64,000 bases of DNA, taken from NCBI GenBank assembly GCA_963783695.1, contig CAWAOM010000004.1, positions 124,001 through 188,000 of the forward strand, in the 5' to 3' direction. The notes under the pieces are model-generated. The model saw only the letters and a program-made list of their open reading frames with translations. It was not told the origin of the DNA and ran no database searches. This document shows, one piece after another, positions 49,275 through 57,407 of the stretch. Both the position numbers and the translations under genes were made by a program. Each line of letters starts with the position of its first letter. Position 1 is the stretch's first letter. Source of the stretch: BM003 sp963783695. GTDB lineage: Bacteria; Pseudomonadota; Gammaproteobacteria; Steroidobacterales; BM003.

Positions 49275-50009
49275 TCAGATTTCCTCGTAACTCCATCCCT
49301 GGCGCGTCCGGGTGTAGATACGCTCGATTGCCATAGAGCCGGTATCGACACCGGGCAGTAAATCCACATCGATACCCTGCTGCGCCAGCCGCTCGATGGT
49401 CCGGGCGCAGGCAAACAGCCCCAGGCTCGGGTAATCGCGCTGTAGCGCGTCGATACGTTCAACAAACGGACTCACGTCACTGCGAAACAAGGCGAGTCCG
49501 GGTCCATTGGCGATCAACTCGACCTCGGGGGCGTTAGCATTGTACTCGAAGCCGGCAAGAATCAGTTCGGCCTGATCGAGACTGCGCTGCATCTGCCCCA
49601 GGTCATCGCTGGCAAGATGCAGGACGATTCGCTGCCGCTCGGCGCCGGCCGTAGTAGCCGGGCGCAACCGGTCGCTGCGGACCACGTAATCATCGATGAT
49701 GGCGTTGGCGCCGGAGCGCTGCCCGGCAAACCAGCTGGCGACGCCGACAATTGCGATCAGCGCCGCGGCTGCGGCCAGCGGGAGCGCCCGCAACCGGCGT
49801 TTCTCGTTGCCTCGCAGTGCCGCAAACGGCGGTGGCGGAGACCTGTAGGCATGGCGCAGAAGGTCTTTCATGCGGCGGATATCATCGAGGCGTGTCGCGA
49901 TATCCGCATCGTGAAGAGCTTGCCGCAGCACGATTTCGGAGTCTTCGGCGGACAGTTGCCCATCGACATGGGCATTGAGCATTTCGTCGGAGATTCTCGC
50001 TTTATCCAT
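49275..50009 (-). CDS. Anti-sigma factor with periplasmic DsrE-like domain
   Basis: This 244-residue protein has an N-terminal anti-sigma region (DEMLNAHVDGQLSAEDSE, about residues 7-24, then a basic stretch), one transmembrane helix (LPLAAAAALIAIVGVASWF, about 75-95) and a C-terminal domain of the DsrE fold. That domain contains RIVLHLASDD, EVELIANGPGLALF and LGLFACARTIERL with Cys201. Classical ChrR zinc ligands (HxxxCxxC) are absent at the N-terminus. The ATG overlaps the sigma factor stop as TGATG. The DsrE part should lie in the periplasm and may sense sulfane sulfur or redox state. This is an inference from fold and the sox neighbourhood. Confidence 0.75.
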   Translation of the reverse strand: MDKARISDEMLNAHVDGQLSAEDSEIVLRQALHDADIATRLDDIRRMKDLLRHAYRSPPPPFAALRGNEKRRLRALPLAAAAALIAIVGVASWFAGQRSGANAIIDDYVVRSDRLRPATTAGAERQRIVLHLASDDLGQMQRSLDQAELILAGFEYNANAPEVELIANGPGLALFRSDVSPFVERIDALQRDYPSLGLFACARTIERLAQQGIDVDLLPGVDTGSMAIERIYTRTRQGWSYEEI

Positions 50010-50563
50010 CACTTCACTCGCCTGATGTGGTGGCCCGCGGCAGCGTCGCGAGGCGCCATGTCGGGATGAAGCCGGTCTTTCAGCGCCCGCCGCGCCCGGC
50101 ACAATCGGCTCATTACCGTCCCGAGCGGGATATCCAGTGCCATCGCGACATCGTTGTAGGAGCTGCCCTGCAGATCGACCAGGGTGATTACCTGGCGTTG
50201 CGCAAGCGGCAGTGTGGCCACCGCCTGGCGCACCTGGGCCACGACATCCTCGCGCTCCGCTGCCTGCAGCGCACTCTCCGTCTGCGGGCCGCGCTCGGGA
50301 TCGAACTCCTCGGTTTCGCGATAGCGACGATAAAAATCATGCAGGCAGTTAGCGAGAATCCGGTACAGCCAGCCGTCGATCGCGGCCGGATCCTTGAGTT
50401 GGGTGCGTTTCTGCAGCGCCTTGAACAGTGCCTGCTGGACCAGGTCGTCAGCAAGATGCCGGTCATGGCACCATGCAAAAGCGATGCCATACATATGCTC
50501 GCGGCGCCTTTCCAGGCGCGCGCTAAAATCGCGACGGGCAAATAACGCTGCTACCAGGCCCAC
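50009..50563 (-). CDS. ECF-type RNA polymerase sigma factor
   Basis: This 184-residue sigma factor has region 2 (HDRHLADDLVQQALFKAL, then DGWLYRILANCLHDFYRR) and region 4 (LPLAQRQVITLVDLQGSSYNDVAMALDIPLGTVMSRLCRAR). It starts at a GTG behind AAAGGAGA. The stop overlaps the anti-sigma start (TGATG), the usual ECF arrangement. It should be held inactive by the membrane protein at 49275. The sox genes 2 kb away on the other strand are candidate targets, but no recognised promoter pair was found. Confidence 0.92.
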   Translation of the reverse strand: MGLVAALFARRDFSARLERRREHMYGIAFAWCHDRHLADDLVQQALFKALQKRTQLKDPAAIDGWLYRILANCLHDFYRRYRETEEFDPERGPQTESALQAAEREDVVAQVRQAVATLPLAQRQVITLVDLQGSSYNDVAMALDIPLGTVMSRLCRARRALKDRLHPDMAPRDAAAGHHIRRVK

Positions 50564-50732
50564 AGTGTCTCCTTTGCCTGACCATCTGGCGCCACCGGTT
50601 GAGACGTGGCACCCGCGGTTTGGGTAAGGACGATCCGCGGTGCGGGATTATTCCGTTGCTCCACGGCGTCTGTTAGAGATGATACCTTTTGCCGGCAGTC
50701 AGAGGACGGCGGCTCACGATGGAGACATGGAC

Positions 50733-51644
50733 ATGGGGCAACTGAAAAACCGTATCGGTTCCGGCGCGATCTTCGCGTTACTTGCAGCGATTTCCCTGGC
50801 TTCGCCGGTGGCGGCCGCGGCACCGGTGCAGATCACCCACGAGGGGTTGCGGCTCAATGGGGTGTTTACCGCTGCGGATAACGGTGACAGGCCGGTTTTC
50901 CTGCTTCTGCACGGCACGCTGGCTCACCACGATATGGAAATCATGCGCGCGTTGCGCGAAGTTCTGGATGAAGAGGGATTTGCCAGCCTGGCCGTATCGC
51001 TGAGTCTTGGGGTGGACGATCGCAGCGGCATGTATGACTGCGACGCGGAGCACCGCCATCGCCATACCGATGCATTGGCCGAGCTCGAGGCGTGGCGACA
51101 GTGGCTGGTCGAACAGGGATACCCGCGCCAGGTTCTGCTGGGACATTCGCGCGGCGGCAACCAGGTCGCCTGGTACCTGGCGCAGCAGCACCCGCAATCG
51201 GTCGTTGCGGCGGTGCTGGTTGCGCCGCAGTTATGGCGGCGCGACGAGGCGGCAGCCGCCTATGCCGAGCGTTTCGCGGTGCCTTTGCAGGAACAGCTTG
51301 ATCGCGCCGAACAACTGAGAGAGAGCGAGGGTGATGATGCCCTGATACGCGACACCGGGTTCGTCTACTGTGAGGGCGCGACGGCCAGTGCTGCGGCGCT
51401 GCTCTCGTATCATGCCCCGGACGAACGCCTGCACACGCCGGCCCTGGTTGCGGCAATCGATGCGCCGCTGCTGGTGATCGCCGCGAGCGAGGATCAGTCC
51501 GTGCCCGGGGTTGCTGCGGCGATGGAGGAAGTCGGTGCCACCAGCGTCGTGGAAATTGACGGCGCCGATCACTTCTTTCGCGATCTCTATGTTTACGACA
51601 TGGTCGAGGCGATCGTCGCGTTTCTCGCTGCAAATGATCTCTGA
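50733..51644 (+). CDS. Exported alpha/beta hydrolase
   Basis: This 303-residue protein has a Sec signal (about residues 1-28, ending VAAAAP). The oxyanion region is LLLHGTLAHHDM, the nucleophile elbow GHSRGG (Ser near residue 148), an acid residue lies in ASEDQSVPG and the catalytic His in GADHFFRD. The ATG at 50733 sits eight bases from GGAG; an ATG at 50727 is an alternative. The substrate is unknown. It faces away from the sigma factor gene across about 170 bp and converges on a DsrE-like gene. Confidence 0.85.
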   Translation: MGQLKNRIGSGAIFALLAAISLASPVAAAAPVQITHEGLRLNGVFTAADNGDRPVFLLLHGTLAHHDMEIMRALREVLDEEGFASLAVSLSLGVDDRSGMYDCDAEHRHRHTDALAELEAWRQWLVEQGYPRQVLLGHSRGGNQVAWYLAQQHPQSVVAAVLVAPQLWRRDEAAAAYAERFAVPLQEQLDRAEQLRESEGDDALIRDTGFVYCEGATASAAALLSYHAPDERLHTPALVAAIDAPLLVIAASEDQSVPGVAAAMEEVGATSVVEIDGADHFFRDLYVYDMVEAIVAFLAANDL

Positions 51645-51671
51645 TCGCAGTCCCGCGCCGCGCCGGCCAAT

Positions 51672-52226
51672 TCAGCGAATGTCTTCGTTGCGGTGTTTTT
51701 TCGCCAGCACCCGCGGCTGAATCAGCGCATAGCCCTGTAGTTGCCAATGCGCCAGTTCGGTGATTGCGGATGGCACGACCATGACAAAATCGGGCAAATC
51801 GTCAGCGGTATAGTCGAAATCCTGCAGCGCTATCGCGCAGACCCTGAATTCGACCCCGAGGCTGGCGTAGTAGCGCATCCGTTCAACCACGTCGCGGTAA
51901 CGCTCGTAATTGTGGCCGGCGAGGGTCACGATCTCGGTACCGTGGATAACGACTTTCAGCTGCAGGTCCTCCGGAGCGTAGTCGTAGGGTGCGCCGGTCA
52001 GCGGGTTCATCAGCGAGCGCACCCAGTACAGCGCACTGGCGATTTCTCCCGGGTCGTCAAAGTAGAAGTCGAATACGGCTTTCTGTGCGGTGTACGGTGT
52101 CTCGACAACTTCCGCCGCGACACCGCTCTGCGCCACTATTGCTGCCAGTAGCAGCATTACCGATGCAAATCCTGCACGGGCCGGACGCGAAAGTACGTGG
52201 TTTTCCGCATTGACCTGTCGTGTCAT
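51672..52226 (-). CDS. Exported DsrE-family protein
   Basis: This 184-residue protein has a signal peptide (hydrophobic run VMLLLAAIVAQSGVAAE, about residues 23-39). The DsrE/DsrF-like fold has AVFDFYFDDPGEIASAL, LQLKVVIHGTEIVTL and LGVEFRVCAIALQDF with Cys130. DsrE-like proteins carry sulfur as persulfide on that Cys in the cytoplasm. Exported forms are frequent near sox genes, with undefined roles. ATG follows AAGGA. It diverges from soxC across 150 bp and may share its control. Confidence 0.82.
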   Translation of the reverse strand: MTRQVNAENHVLSRPARAGFASVMLLLAAIVAQSGVAAEVVETPYTAQKAVFDFYFDDPGEIASALYWVRSLMNPLTGAPYDYAPEDLQLKVVIHGTEIVTLAGHNYERYRDVVERMRYYASLGVEFRVCAIALQDFDYTADDLPDFVMVVPSAITELAHWQLQGYALIQPRVLAKKHRNEDIR

Positions 52227-52376
52227 TCGTAATTTCCTTGCAGTTGGCGTGAGTTGCCGGGCTTGCGGGCCGGTTGAAGTCGCGGTCGGCTGGTTCCTGT
52301 GGCCAGCGGGTCTGCGCCACTTTGCGCCGGAATAAATTGTCACCTTAACGCGTCAAGCCCTAAACGGGAGAAAGCG

Positions 52377-53699
52377 ATGCGCGAAAAACCAGGGAGCCGC
52401 GGGCAAGATCTGAAGGCGCGGCTGGCGGAGGAAGCCGGCAGGTTGCCGCAGCCGGAGCGTCGCGCGTTTCTCGCCAAAGGCCTGACGCTGGCCGGCGGTG
52501 CGATGCTGGGATCGGCGACATCGGCGGCTGCCGCAGCAGGTGGCAATCTCCCGCCCGAAGTGCCGCCCTGGACCCGCTCGGTCGGTCGTGGCGTGGTCAC
52601 CGTGCCGTACGGCATGCCGTCGCGGTACGAGCAGGAGATTGTGCGCCGTACCGTACCGTGGCTTACCGCGAGTGCGATCTCATCGATCAGCTTTACTCCG
52701 TTGCACCGGCTCAAAGGCATCATTACGCCCAATGGACTGGTCTTCGAGCGTTACCACGGCGGCGTACCGGAGATCGACCCGGCGGAGCATCGGCTCATGG
52801 TTCATGGCCTGGTGGACCGGCCGCTTATTTTCACGATGGACGACCTGATGCGGTTCCCCAGCGTTTCGGTTATCCGCTTTATCGAATGCCCGGCCAACGG
52901 CGGCATGGAGTGGCGCGGCGCGCAGATGGAGGCGCTGCAATTTACCCACGGGATGCTGTCATGCTGTGAGTGGACCGGTGTTTCGCTGGCGGCGCTGTTG
53001 CAGGAAGTCGGTGTCAAGGCCGAAGCGAAGTGGTTGCTGGCCGAGGGTGCGGATGGCTCCGGCATGTCGCGCAGTATTCCGCTGGAGAAAGCGCTTGACG
53101 ATTCGATCATCGTTTATGCGCAGAATGGCGAGATGCTGCGGCCGGAACAAGGCTATCCGCTGCGATTGCTGAACCCGGGCTGGGAAGGCAATACCAGTGT
53201 CAAATGGCTGCGCCGGCTCGAACTCGGAGATGCCGCCTGGTATCACCGTGAGGAGACCTCGAAGTACACCGACCTGATGCCGGACGGCCGAGCGCGCAAG
53301 TTTTCCTGGGTGCAGGAAACTAACTCGGTGATTACCTTCCCGTGTCCGGAAAACGGGCTGCAACAAACCGGCAAGTATGAGATCGAAGGCCTTGCCTGGT
53401 CGGGCCGGGGCCGGATCAAACGGGTCGATGTGTCGCTGGATGGCGGCGTCAGCTGGCGCACGGCGCAGGTGAAAGGCCTGGTTTTGCCCAAGGCGCTTAC
53501 CCGCTTTGGCATGGAATGGGATTGGGATGGCGGTCCGGCGTTGTTGCAAAGCCGGGCAGTCGACGAAACCGGATACGTACAGCCGACACTGGCGCAACTA
53601 CGCGAAGCTCGCGGTGTCGAATCCATCTATCACAAGAACGCGATCCATACCTGGCGCATTGCTGAAGGCGGAGGCGTGTCTAATGTCCAGATCGACTAG
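52377..53699 (+). CDS. soxC: Sulfane dehydrogenase molybdenum subunit SoxC
   Basis: This 440-residue protein is the molybdopterin subunit of sulfane dehydrogenase SoxCD. The Tat-type signal is ERRAFLAKGLTLAGG. The Mo-pterin domain has FIECPANGGMEWRG with the molybdenum ligand Cys171, and a C-terminal Ig-like dimer domain follows (RIKRVDVSLDGGVSWR). SoxCD oxidises the sulfane sulfur on SoxY to a sulfone, allowing full thiosulfate oxidation. ATG at 52377 follows GGGAGAA. SoxD starts 17 bp inside its end. Confidence 0.94.
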   Translation: MREKPGSRGQDLKARLAEEAGRLPQPERRAFLAKGLTLAGGAMLGSATSAAAAAGGNLPPEVPPWTRSVGRGVVTVPYGMPSRYEQEIVRRTVPWLTASAISSISFTPLHRLKGIITPNGLVFERYHGGVPEIDPAEHRLMVHGLVDRPLIFTMDDLMRFPSVSVIRFIECPANGGMEWRGAQMEALQFTHGMLSCCEWTGVSLAALLQEVGVKAEAKWLLAEGADGSGMSRSIPLEKALDDSIIVYAQNGEMLRPEQGYPLRLLNPGWEGNTSVKWLRRLELGDAAWYHREETSKYTDLMPDGRARKFSWVQETNSVITFPCPENGLQQTGKYEIEGLAWSGRGRIKRVDVSLDGGVSWRTAQVKGLVLPKALTRFGMEWDWDGGPALLQSRAVDETGYVQPTLAQLREARGVESIYHKNAIHTWRIAEGGGVSNVQID

Positions 53700-54795
53700 A
53701 GCATTTGTCGCCCTCTGGGCGCTGCTCGCGGTTTCCGCCTGTACGCCCGAGCCAGCGCCGCCGCCGGTGTCCTCGTCAAGCGCCAGCGGGGCCGGCGCTG
53801 TGGTGGTTGCAGCGGCCACCGCAACCGCACCAGGTCCGACCCGTATCGGTTCTACCGCGCGCAATTTCGGCGCGCTCGACGATATCGAGGAGTTGAGCGT
53901 GGCCAGCGAGGCGCAGCGCAGAGATGGCGGTTATTTCGGCTACGGCGAGCCGGCCACACCCGAGCAGATCGCCGGTTGGGATATCGACGTGCGCCCGGAC
54001 GGCATGGGCCTGCCTCCCGGCAGCGGAACGGCGGAGCAGGGTGAAGCCTTGTACGATGAGAAATGTTCTACCTGCCATGGCGTGTTTGGCGAGGGCGAGG
54101 GACGCTGGCCCAAATTGGCTGGCGACGAGCCGCTGACCGGCGAACGTCCGGAGAAGACCGTTGGCAACTACTGGCCTTACGCGAGCACCCTGTGGGACTA
54201 CGTGCATCGCGCCATGCCATTTTACGAGCCACAGTCGCTCAGCGACGATGAGGTCTACAACGTCGTCGCCTACGTGCTTTATCTGAACGAACTGATCGAG
54301 TACGACTTCGAACTCAACCAGGACAATCTCGCCGCGATCGAGATGCCGAATAGAGACGGTTTTTTTGTGGATCCTCGCCCCGATGTCGTCAACGCCCTCT
54401 GCATGGAGGATTGCAAGAATCCCGACGATATACGGATCACCTGGGACTCCACTCAGCTCGGGGTGACCCCGGTCGAGCACCTCAAGGGCGATTCTGCTCC
54501 CACTGCGGCTGTCGCGGCTGTTACGCTTGACGATGCTGCCGGACAGAGAGTCTATGAACAGGCGTGCAAAACATGCCACGGGCCCGGTCTCGCGGGGGCG
54601 CCGGTGGTCGGTGACACCGCTGCGTGGGCGGCGCGTCGCGACAAGGGCCTCGAGGTGCTGGTCCGGCATGCAGTCGAAGGATTTCAGGGCGAGGCCGGGT
54701 ACATGCCGGCGAAGGGCGGGCAGGTGCAGCTCGGTGATGACGAAGTTGCGGCTGCGGTGTCCTATATGTTGCACAATAGTGGTGCTGCCGAATAG
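53683..54795 (+). CDS. soxD: Sulfane dehydrogenase cytochrome subunit SoxD, lipoprotein-like
   Basis: This 370-residue diheme cytochrome c has CSTCH (Cys128) in the first domain and CKTCH (Cys295) in the second. The signal ends in VSAC, a good lipobox, followed by a Pro/Ser/Ala linker, so the subunit is probably anchored to a membrane, unlike soluble Paracoccus SoxD. The family motif EGEGRWPKLAGD is present. It accepts electrons from SoxC and passes them to the respiratory chain. It overlaps soxC, with GGAGG upstream of the ATG. Confidence 0.93.
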   Translation: MSRSTRAFVALWALLAVSACTPEPAPPPVSSSSASGAGAVVVAAATATAPGPTRIGSTARNFGALDDIEELSVASEAQRRDGGYFGYGEPATPEQIAGWDIDVRPDGMGLPPGSGTAEQGEALYDEKCSTCHGVFGEGEGRWPKLAGDEPLTGERPEKTVGNYWPYASTLWDYVHRAMPFYEPQSLSDDEVYNVVAYVLYLNELIEYDFELNQDNLAAIEMPNRDGFFVDPRPDVVNALCMEDCKNPDDIRITWDSTQLGVTPVEHLKGDSAPTAAVAAVTLDDAAGQRVYEQACKTCHGPGLAGAPVVGDTAAWAARRDKGLEVLVRHAVEGFQGEAGYMPAKGGQVQLGDDEVAAAVSYMLHNSGAAE

Positions 54796-54854
54796 ACACG
54801 GCATAGTGCAGACGGGGCGACTATAGCCCCGATCGTGAATGGTGACGGAGGAAT

Positions 54855-55226
54855 ATGATGCGACAGATTTCGCTTGGGGCCCTGCTGGTCGGTCTGGTTG
54901 CGGCGGTACTGGCCACGGTGCTGCCCGTGACGTCGGTCATCGGCCAGGACGCGACCGCGGTAGAAACGGGTAAACAACTCGCTTTTGACCGAACCAAAGG
55001 CAACTGCCTGGCCTGCCACATGATCGAGGGCGGTGATCTCGCCGGCAACATAGGGCCGCCGCTGCTATCGATGCAGCAGCGTTATCCGGATCGCGCGCAG
55101 TTGCGTGCCCAGATCTGGGACTCGACCGTCAAGAATCCACAAACCCTGATGCCGCCGTTTGGCCGCAATCGAATTCTCAGCGAAGACGAAATCGACAGGA
55201 TCGTCGATTTTCTCTACACGCTTTAA
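54855..55226 (+). CDS. soxX: Sulfur-oxidation c-type cytochrome SoxX
   Basis: This 123-residue monoheme cytochrome has a signal peptide (to about residue 30), heme motif CLACH (Cys51) and the distal Met in LMPPFGRNRILSEDEI. It pairs with SoxA as the SoxAX complex that joins thiosulfate to SoxY. ATG follows GGAGG. It is shorter than many SoxX proteins but complete in motifs. SoxY begins 25 bp later. Confidence 0.94.
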   Translation: MMRQISLGALLVGLVAAVLATVLPVTSVIGQDATAVETGKQLAFDRTKGNCLACHMIEGGDLAGNIGPPLLSMQQRYPDRAQLRAQIWDSTVKNPQTLMPPFGRNRILSEDEIDRIVDFLYTL

Positions 55227-55250
55227 ACCGGTTTTCCGAAGGAGCAGATC

Positions 55251-55700
55251 ATGCAGTTGCACAGACGCGTTTTTCTCTCAGGTGCGGTAGCGGTTTCGGC
55301 GTTGCTGGCACTCCCGCGCGCCCTTCTCGCCGCTTTCCCGGCCAAAGCTTTCGACGCGAAAGATGCCGATGAAGCGCTTACCGAGCTGTTGGGCAGCGCC
55401 GAACATACGCCAAGCGACCAGATTACGCTTACGGCGCCGGATATCGCCGAAAACGGGGCGGTCGTGCCGATCAGTGTCGCGACGACGATTGCGGGGGCCG
55501 AGGCGATCAGCGTGCTTGTCGAACAAAACCCGCAGCCGCTCGTGGCTTCGTTCGACCTGACCCCCGGCGTGGCGGCGGATGTCTCCACCCGGATCAAGAT
55601 GGGCAAGACGTCTAACGTGATTGCGGTCGTGAAAGCCAATGGCAAACTGTACTCGACCAGCAAGGAAGTCAAGGTAACCATCGGCGGCTGCGGCGGCTGA
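55251..55700 (+). CDS. soxY: Sulfur-carrier protein SoxY
   Basis: This 149-residue protein has a signal peptide with Tat-like features (LHRRVFLSGAV) and ends in the hallmark GGCGG, with Cys147 as the swinging sulfur carrier. With SoxZ it carries thiosulfate-derived intermediates between SoxAX, SoxB and SoxCD. It is followed 24 bp later by soxZ. The ribosome site is AAGGAG. Confidence 0.97.
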   Translation: MQLHRRVFLSGAVAVSALLALPRALLAAFPAKAFDAKDADEALTELLGSAEHTPSDQITLTAPDIAENGAVVPISVATTIAGAEAISVLVEQNPQPLVASFDLTPGVAADVSTRIKMGKTSNVIAVVKANGKLYSTSKEVKVTIGGCGG

Positions 55701-55723
55701 GCACAAATCGAGAGGTAACGAAC

Positions 55724-56038
55724 ATGGCCAGTGGAATTCGCATCCGCGCCAAATTGAGCGACGGGGTTGCCGAGGTCAAATGCCTGATGAAGCATGACAT
55801 GGAAACCGGAACCCGCAAGGACACGAAGACCGGAGAGCTGATACCGGCCCACCACATCACCGATGTCACCTGTGAGCACAACGGCAAAGTCGTGATGACG
55901 GCGCATTGGGGACCGGCGGTGTCGAAGAATCCGTATTTCGCGTTCCGGGTTAAAGACGCGAAGCCTGGCGACACCATCAAGGTTTCCTGGGTCGATAACA
56001 AAGGTGCCACCGACAGTGTCGAAGAGACGCTCAAGTAG
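55724..56038 (+). CDS. soxZ: Thiosulfate-oxidation carrier partner SoxZ
   Basis: This 104-residue beta-sandwich protein has no signal of its own and is exported as a complex with SoxY. Family motifs: IRIRAKLSDGVAEVKCLMKHDMETG, IPAHHITDVTCEHNG and VSWVDNKG. It stabilises SoxY and helps dock to Sox enzymes. ATG follows GAGAGG. Confidence 0.96.
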   Translation: MASGIRIRAKLSDGVAEVKCLMKHDMETGTRKDTKTGELIPAHHITDVTCEHNGKVVMTAHWGPAVSKNPYFAFRVKDAKPGDTIKVSWVDNKGATDSVEETLK

Positions 56039-56074
56039 GCAGCGCTGCCGTCTGCGGCTGAGTTGGAGTCAATT

Positions 56075-56905
56075 ATGAAAAAGGTCTTTCCTGTGGTTTT
56101 CGCTGTTACGGCGCTTGTTTCGGGTCAGTTACTCGCCGACCCGGAATCCGACCGTGAAGCGTTCGTCAGGTATTTCGAACAGCGTTTCCCGGATGTTGCT
56201 TTGGAAAACTATGCAAACGGCGTTTATGCGCTGGACAAGCCTGCCTATGAGCAATGGCTGCAGATCGAGGAATTCCCTCCTTACGAACTCGCGATCGAGG
56301 AGGGTGAGGAGCTGTTCAATACACCGTTTGCCAATGGCAAGGGCTACGCCGACTGCTTTGCCGACGGCGGTATCGGGATCCGGCAGAACTATCCGTATTT
56401 TGATACCGATCGCGGCGAGGTCGTCACGCTTGAGTACGCGATCAACCTGTGTCGCGAGGCCAACGGCGAGGAACCGCTGAAATACAAGAAGGGCCCGATA
56501 GCCGCGATCTCGGCGTATATGGCCTATACCTCGCGTGGCAAACCGTTCGAACTCGACATCGGGGACGATCCGCGTTCGCTTGCCGCCTACAACGACGGCA
56601 AGCAGTACTACTATTCGAAGCGTGGGCAACTGAATTTTTCTTGTGCCGATTGCCATGTAAAGAACGCCGGAATGCAGATTCGCGCAGATCGTCTGAGCGC
56701 AGCGCTCGGTCACGCGACGCATTTCCCGGTGTATCGATCCAAGTGGGGCGACATGGGTACGTTGCACCGGCGTTTCGATGGCTGTAACAAACAGGTGAGA
56801 GCCGAGCCGCTCCCCGCCCAGGGCGAGGAATACCGCAACCTCGAGTACTTCATCACCTATATGAGCAACGGGATGCAGACCAATGGTCCCGGTGCGCGCA
56901 AGTAG
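56075..56905 (+). CDS. soxA: Monoheme cytochrome SoxA (thiosulfate cysteine ligase)
   Basis: This 276-residue protein has a Sec signal (to about residue 20) and one heme motif, CADCH (Cys190). The place of the first heme of diheme SoxA reads DCFADGG without CxxCH, so this is the monoheme type. The active-site persulfide Cys is Cys237 in GCNKQVRAEPL. SoxAX forms the heterodisulfide between thiosulfate and SoxY. ATG at 56075 follows TTGGAGTC. Confidence 0.95.
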   Translation: MKKVFPVVFAVTALVSGQLLADPESDREAFVRYFEQRFPDVALENYANGVYALDKPAYEQWLQIEEFPPYELAIEEGEELFNTPFANGKGYADCFADGGIGIRQNYPYFDTDRGEVVTLEYAINLCREANGEEPLKYKKGPIAAISAYMAYTSRGKPFELDIGDDPRSLAAYNDGKQYYYSKRGQLNFSCADCHVKNAGMQIRADRLSAALGHATHFPVYRSKWGDMGTLHRRFDGCNKQVRAEPLPAQGEEYRNLEYFITYMSNGMQTNGPGARK

Positions 56906-56930
56906 CGTCCGGCCTTAAAGGGGTAAAAAT

Positions 56931-57350
56931 ATGAGAAAGCTTTTCCTGACTGCAGCCCTGGTCGTCGTTGCGTTGCCCGGTTGCGGTCAACGCGACGAGT
57001 CTGACGTGATGCGGGAATCCGAAACGGTAGTGGCCGAAGCGAGAAAAGAGTATGACGCGGCACAGGCAGACGCTGCGCAACCGGCCGCCGATACCGTGTC
57101 CTCCGTGTCGCTGGCCGACGAGTTCGCGGAAGCCTACACCAAGGCAGAAATGACACTCCGGCAGGCGCGGGAGATGAATTATTCCTGGACCACCACCGCA
57201 CCGTTGCTGAAAGCGGCATCGCAGGCGGCGGAGAGCGGCGATTATCAAAAGGGCATGAGCCTGGTCACGGAAGCACTGCTTCAGGCCGAACTGGCAATCG
57301 GGCAGGCAACGGATCAGGGCTCGGCCTGGAAACAGGCGGTAATCAAGTAG
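56931..57350 (+). CDS. soxK: SoxXA-binding protein SoxK-like, probable lipoprotein
   Basis: This 139-residue helical protein has a signal ending near LPGC, a near-lipobox. Its C-terminal half (LRQAREMNYSWTTTAPLL, AAESGDYQKGM, EALLQAELAIGQA) matches the pattern of SoxK/SAXB proteins, which bind SoxAX and raise its activity. Between them lies a Glu/Ala-rich linker. It stands between soxA and soxB, the usual position. Identification rests on this C-terminal pattern and context; the name is moderately certain. Confidence 0.78.
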   Translation: MRKLFLTAALVVVALPGCGQRDESDVMRESETVVAEARKEYDAAQADAAQPAADTVSSVSLADEFAEAYTKAEMTLRQAREMNYSWTTTAPLLKAASQAAESGDYQKGMSLVTEALLQAELAIGQATDQGSAWKQAVIK

Positions 57351-57355
57351 CATTT

Positions 57356-57380
57356 TGCGGCCGCCGCCTGGGCGGCCGCA
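57356..57380 (+). repeat. Perfect GC-rich hairpin between soxK and soxB
   Basis: TGCGGCCGCC at 57356-57365 and GGCGGCCGCA at 57371-57380 are exact reverse complements with a five-base loop. The stem begins six bases after the soxK stop. No T-run follows, so it is not a typical intrinsic terminator. It may protect or help process the sox transcript and set the ratio of soxA/soxK to soxB. Confidence 0.75.
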
Positions 57381-57407
57381 GCCATTCCAACACATCGAGG
57401 TTGTCCC

